Source of the DNA: Streptomyces endocoffeicus
GTDB taxonomy: Bacteria; Actinomycetota; Actinomycetes; Streptomycetales; Streptomycetaceae
Length of the DNA stretch: 64,000 bases
Direction: 5' to 3'
Assembly (NCBI RefSeq): GCF_016741935.1
Contig: NZ_JAERRG010000022.1
Coordinates: 62,001-126,000, forward strand
Shown here piece after piece: positions 62,186-64,000 of this stretch. Each line of letters starts with the position of its first letter. Position 1 is the stretch's first letter. The notes below the pieces were generated by a model. It was not told the origin of the DNA, did no database searches, and was given only the letters and a program-made list of their open reading frames with translations. Both the position numbers and the translations under genes were made by a program.

Positions 62186-62944
62186 GCCTTCTTCTCCTTC
62201 TCCCGCTTCCGGCCGGTTGCGCACCCAGGTGCCCTGGTGACCGGAGAAAGACGACCGTACGTGAATGGGGATGTTGTACCGGCGCGCGTACTCCACACAG
62301 CGCAGGTGCAGCACCTTGGAGCCGCTCGCGGCGAGCTCCAGCATGTCCTCGTACGGAATCTCGTTGATCTTGCGAGCCTTCTTCACCACGCGCGGATCGG
62401 ACGTGAAAACGCCGTCCACGTCGGTGTAGATCTCGCACACCTCGGCGTCAAGGGCCGCGGCCAGCGCGACCGCGGTGGTGTCGGAACCGCCCCGGCCGAG
62501 GGTGGTGATGTCCTTGCTCTCCTGGGACACGCCCTGGAAGCCCGCGACGATCGCGACCGCGCCGAGTTCGAGGGCGTCACGGATGCGGCCCGGCGTGACG
62601 TCGATGATCCGTGCTTTGTTGTGAACCGCGTCGGTGATGACTCCCGCCTGGCTGCCGGTGAACGACAGCGCCTCGTGACCGAGGTTTTTGATCGCCATCG
62701 CCAGCAAGGCCATGGAGATCCGCTCTCCCGCGGTCAGCAGCATGTCGAACTCGCGCCCAGTAGGAATCGGGGATACCTGCTCGGCGAGATCGATCAGCTC
62801 GTCCGTCGTGTCGCCCATCGCGGAGACCACGACGACCACCTGGTGGCCGTTCTTCTTGGCTTCCACGATTCGCTTGGCGACCCGCTTGATGCCTTCGGCA
62901 TCGGCAACGGAGGAGCCTCCGTACTTCTGCACGACAAGGCCCAC
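61664..62944 (-). CDS. ask: aspartokinase (alpha, with internal beta start)
   Basis: 426 aa. Phosphorylates aspartate, first step of the lysine/threonine/methionine family. Kinase domain: VVQKYGGSSVADAEGIKRVA (residues 4-23), LTAGERISMALLAMAI, and TTLGRGGSDTTAVALAAALD. Two ACT domains follow (about 265-335 and 345-415), the sites of Lys/Thr feedback. An internal ATG at 62185 with AAGGAG-type site upstream begins MEQAIISGVAHDTSEAKVTV; translation from it gives the 173-aa beta subunit known for actinobacterial and Bacillus aspartokinases. GTG 62944 follows GAGGAG. First gene of the ask-asd operon. Confidence 0.96.
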   Translation of the reverse strand: MGLVVQKYGGSSVADAEGIKRVAKRIVEAKKNGHQVVVVVSAMGDTTDELIDLAEQVSPIPTGREFDMLLTAGERISMALLAMAIKNLGHEALSFTGSQAGVITDAVHNKARIIDVTPGRIRDALELGAVAIVAGFQGVSQESKDITTLGRGGSDTTAVALAAALDAEVCEIYTDVDGVFTSDPRVVKKARKINEIPYEDMLELAASGSKVLHLRCVEYARRYNIPIHVRSSFSGHQGTWVRNRPEAGEGEEGMEQAIISGVAHDTSEAKVTVVGVPDKPGEAAAIFRTISDAEINIDMVVQNVSAASTGLTDISFTLPKTDGHRAMEALTKAKSLIGFDSLRYDDQIAKISLIGAGMRTNPGVTATFFEALSNAGVNIELISTSEIRISVVTRADDVKDAVVAVHSAFGLDSETDEAVVYGGTGR

Positions 62945-63313
62945 GTGCGCTCCTCGCAGCTCTCAATAATGCGGTCGGCTCAGTCTAACGAGCGGCCGGA
63001 ATATGCCCTCCCAATATCACATAGCGAGACGAATGCCTCGCAAGTGATCAGGGGAGGACGAGGGGCATCACACGGCGCAACGTCCACACACCCGCGAGAT
63101 CCCCGCATCCCTCCCACCCGCTCAGCGACGAACCCTGCCCGCTTACCGCGGAAGCACACGGGAACGTAACCCAGCTCACAGGATCGGACGGCCTGCCGGA
63201 CCGTCCGGCGGGCCGTCCGGCGGACCGCCAGGCGTGCCGTCCTGGCCGGCCGCTCCGCGGGCCGCGTCGCGGGGCGTCTCGTGGGCCCGCCCCGCGGCCG
63301 TCTCGAGCGTGCC
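62945..63313. promoter_or_regulatory. control region of ask-asd
   Basis: About 370 nt. On the minus strand a -10-like TTAGACT lies roughly 40 nt before the ask start, and the ribosome-binding site GAGGAG is just upstream of the GTG. The right part is Pro/Gly-like GC-rich sequence without gene character. Confidence 0.5.
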
Positions 63314-63979
63314 TCAGCGCGGTCCCGAGTGCAGGCCGAGCGGTCCCGCGATCTCCGCCGCCATGACCCGGCCGGCCTCCTCCGCGAGCTCCTCGTCACC
63401 GCCCGCACTGCTGTCCGTGTCCAGGCCGTCCAGCTCGTCCAGCGGGCTGTCCAGCCGTACGTGCGCGACCAGCGACTGCAGCGCGCGCAGGGCCGCCGAG
63501 GCGGTCGTCCCCCAGTTGGAGAGGTACGAGAACTGCCACCACCACAGCGCCTCGCTGATCCGGCCCTCGCGGTAGTGCGCCATCCCGTGCCGCAGATCGG
63601 TGACGATCCCGGCCAGGTCGTCGGAGATCCGGCAGGCCACGGGCTGGCTGCGCGGCACGTACGGGTCGAAGACCTCCGAGTAGATGTCCACCGGCTCCAA
63701 CAGCTGGGCGAAGCGCTCACGCAGCTCGTCGACGTCCGGCTCCGGGCCGACGTCCGGTTCGTACCGCTCGTCCGGGACGAAGTCCTCGTGCGCGCCGAGC
63801 CGGCCGCCCGCGAGAAGCAGCTGCGACAGCTCGAGCAGCAGGAACGGCACAGCGCTGTCCGGCTCGTCCCCCTTGGCGACTTCGGTGACCGCGACGATGA
63901 AGCTCTCGATCTGGTCGGAGATCTGGACCGCGAAGTCGTCCGGGTCCGGGTGGGCGTCGTGCAGCGTTGCGTCAGACAT
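63314..63979 (-). CDS. DUF5063 domain protein
   Basis: A 221-aa acidic, helical protein. FAVQISDQIESFIVAVTEVA then SAVPFLLLELSQLLLAGGRL, and EALWWWQFSYLSNWGTTASA then LRALQSLVAHVRLD match the actinobacterial DUF5063 family found next to the aspartokinase gene. In some genomes it neighbours recR and YbaB, genes of DNA repair. Function unknown. The ATG is at 63979, close to the window edge. Confidence 0.85.
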   Translation of the reverse strand: MSDATLHDAHPDPDDFAVQISDQIESFIVAVTEVAKGDEPDSAVPFLLLELSQLLLAGGRLGAHEDFVPDERYEPDVGPEPDVDELRERFAQLLEPVDIYSEVFDPYVPRSQPVACRISDDLAGIVTDLRHGMAHYREGRISEALWWWQFSYLSNWGTTASAALRALQSLVAHVRLDSPLDELDGLDTDSSAGGDEELAEEAGRVMAAEIAGPLGLHSGPR

Positions 63980-64000
63980 CGAGAAGTCTTCTCCCTTCGA

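Overview
The window is high-GC, gene-dense actinobacterial DNA with strong GC3 bias. Its core gene order (HAD phosphatase, acsA, nhaA, nth, crp, two ArsA ATPases, wblA, bifunctional PBP, and much further right SigE-family sigma factor, asd, ask) is the conserved Streptomyces chromosomal neighbourhood that in S. coelicolor contains crp (SCO3571) and wblA (SCO3579). Locus numbers are from memory. I assign it to Streptomyces, species unknown.

Left core (1-27,066). It opens with the 5' end of an Ssd/CpaE-like gene and a HAD-IB phosphatase. Next come a degenerate Fic-like protein, a CooC/MinD-type ATPase, a polysaccharide-deacetylase-like exported protein, a carbonic anhydrase carrying a vestigial SulP N-terminus, acsA, nhaA, a holin-X-like membrane protein and an epoxide-hydrolase-like enzyme. 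A minus-strand nth-NUDIX-MarP operon diverges from crp. Then follow a metallo-beta-lactamase/NUDIX pair, a DUF4177/RidA pair, two tandem ArsA-type ATPases, wblA divergent from a class A PBP, a YqeY-like protein, a metallophosphoesterase and tRNA-Pro(CGG).

Genomic island (about 27,070-47,350). It starts at the 3' end of tRNA-Pro, next to repeated TTGGGAGCC elements that look like integrase arm sites. It ends in a graveyard of truncated genes: integrase, LacI, DUF397, DUF5753 and NERD. Cargo: (i) a complete four-gene Wadjet (jetABCD, TIGR02677-TIGR02680 set) anti-plasmid condensin operon, each gene overlapping the next by 4 nt, with a bldA-type TTA codon near the start of jetC; (ii) a 648-aa protein of unknown function, also with a TTA codon; (iii) an extra tRNA-Trp; (iv) a lone UvrD/FBH1-like helicase; (v) a PrsW-type intramembrane protease fused to a C-terminal polymorphic-toxin-like domain, followed directly by a probable immunity gene; (vi) two convergent unknown genes, one with a TTA codon at codon 16. 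I regard the protease-toxin/immunity pair and the TTA-gated Wadjet as the most interesting content.

Right core (about 47,350-64,000). It carries a MazG-like pyrophosphohydrolase, a di-Mop molybdate-binding protein, two TerD proteins around a membrane protein, a DUF1992 protein, two VOC proteins, a P450, a SnoaL-like protein, an S9 peptidase convergently overlapping SURF1, a SigE-family sigma factor with a co-transcribed membrane protein, the ask-asd aspartate-pathway operon, and a DUF5063 protein.

A recurring oddity is short tandem repeats (periods 9, 13, 18, 24 and about 42-46 bp) at or just beyond gene 3' ends. In several cases the repeat unit contains the stop codon. A second theme is TAGGCT-type -10 hexamers 7 nt before start codons (leaderless architecture), seen at jetA, the protease-toxin gene, the first arsA and the PBP.
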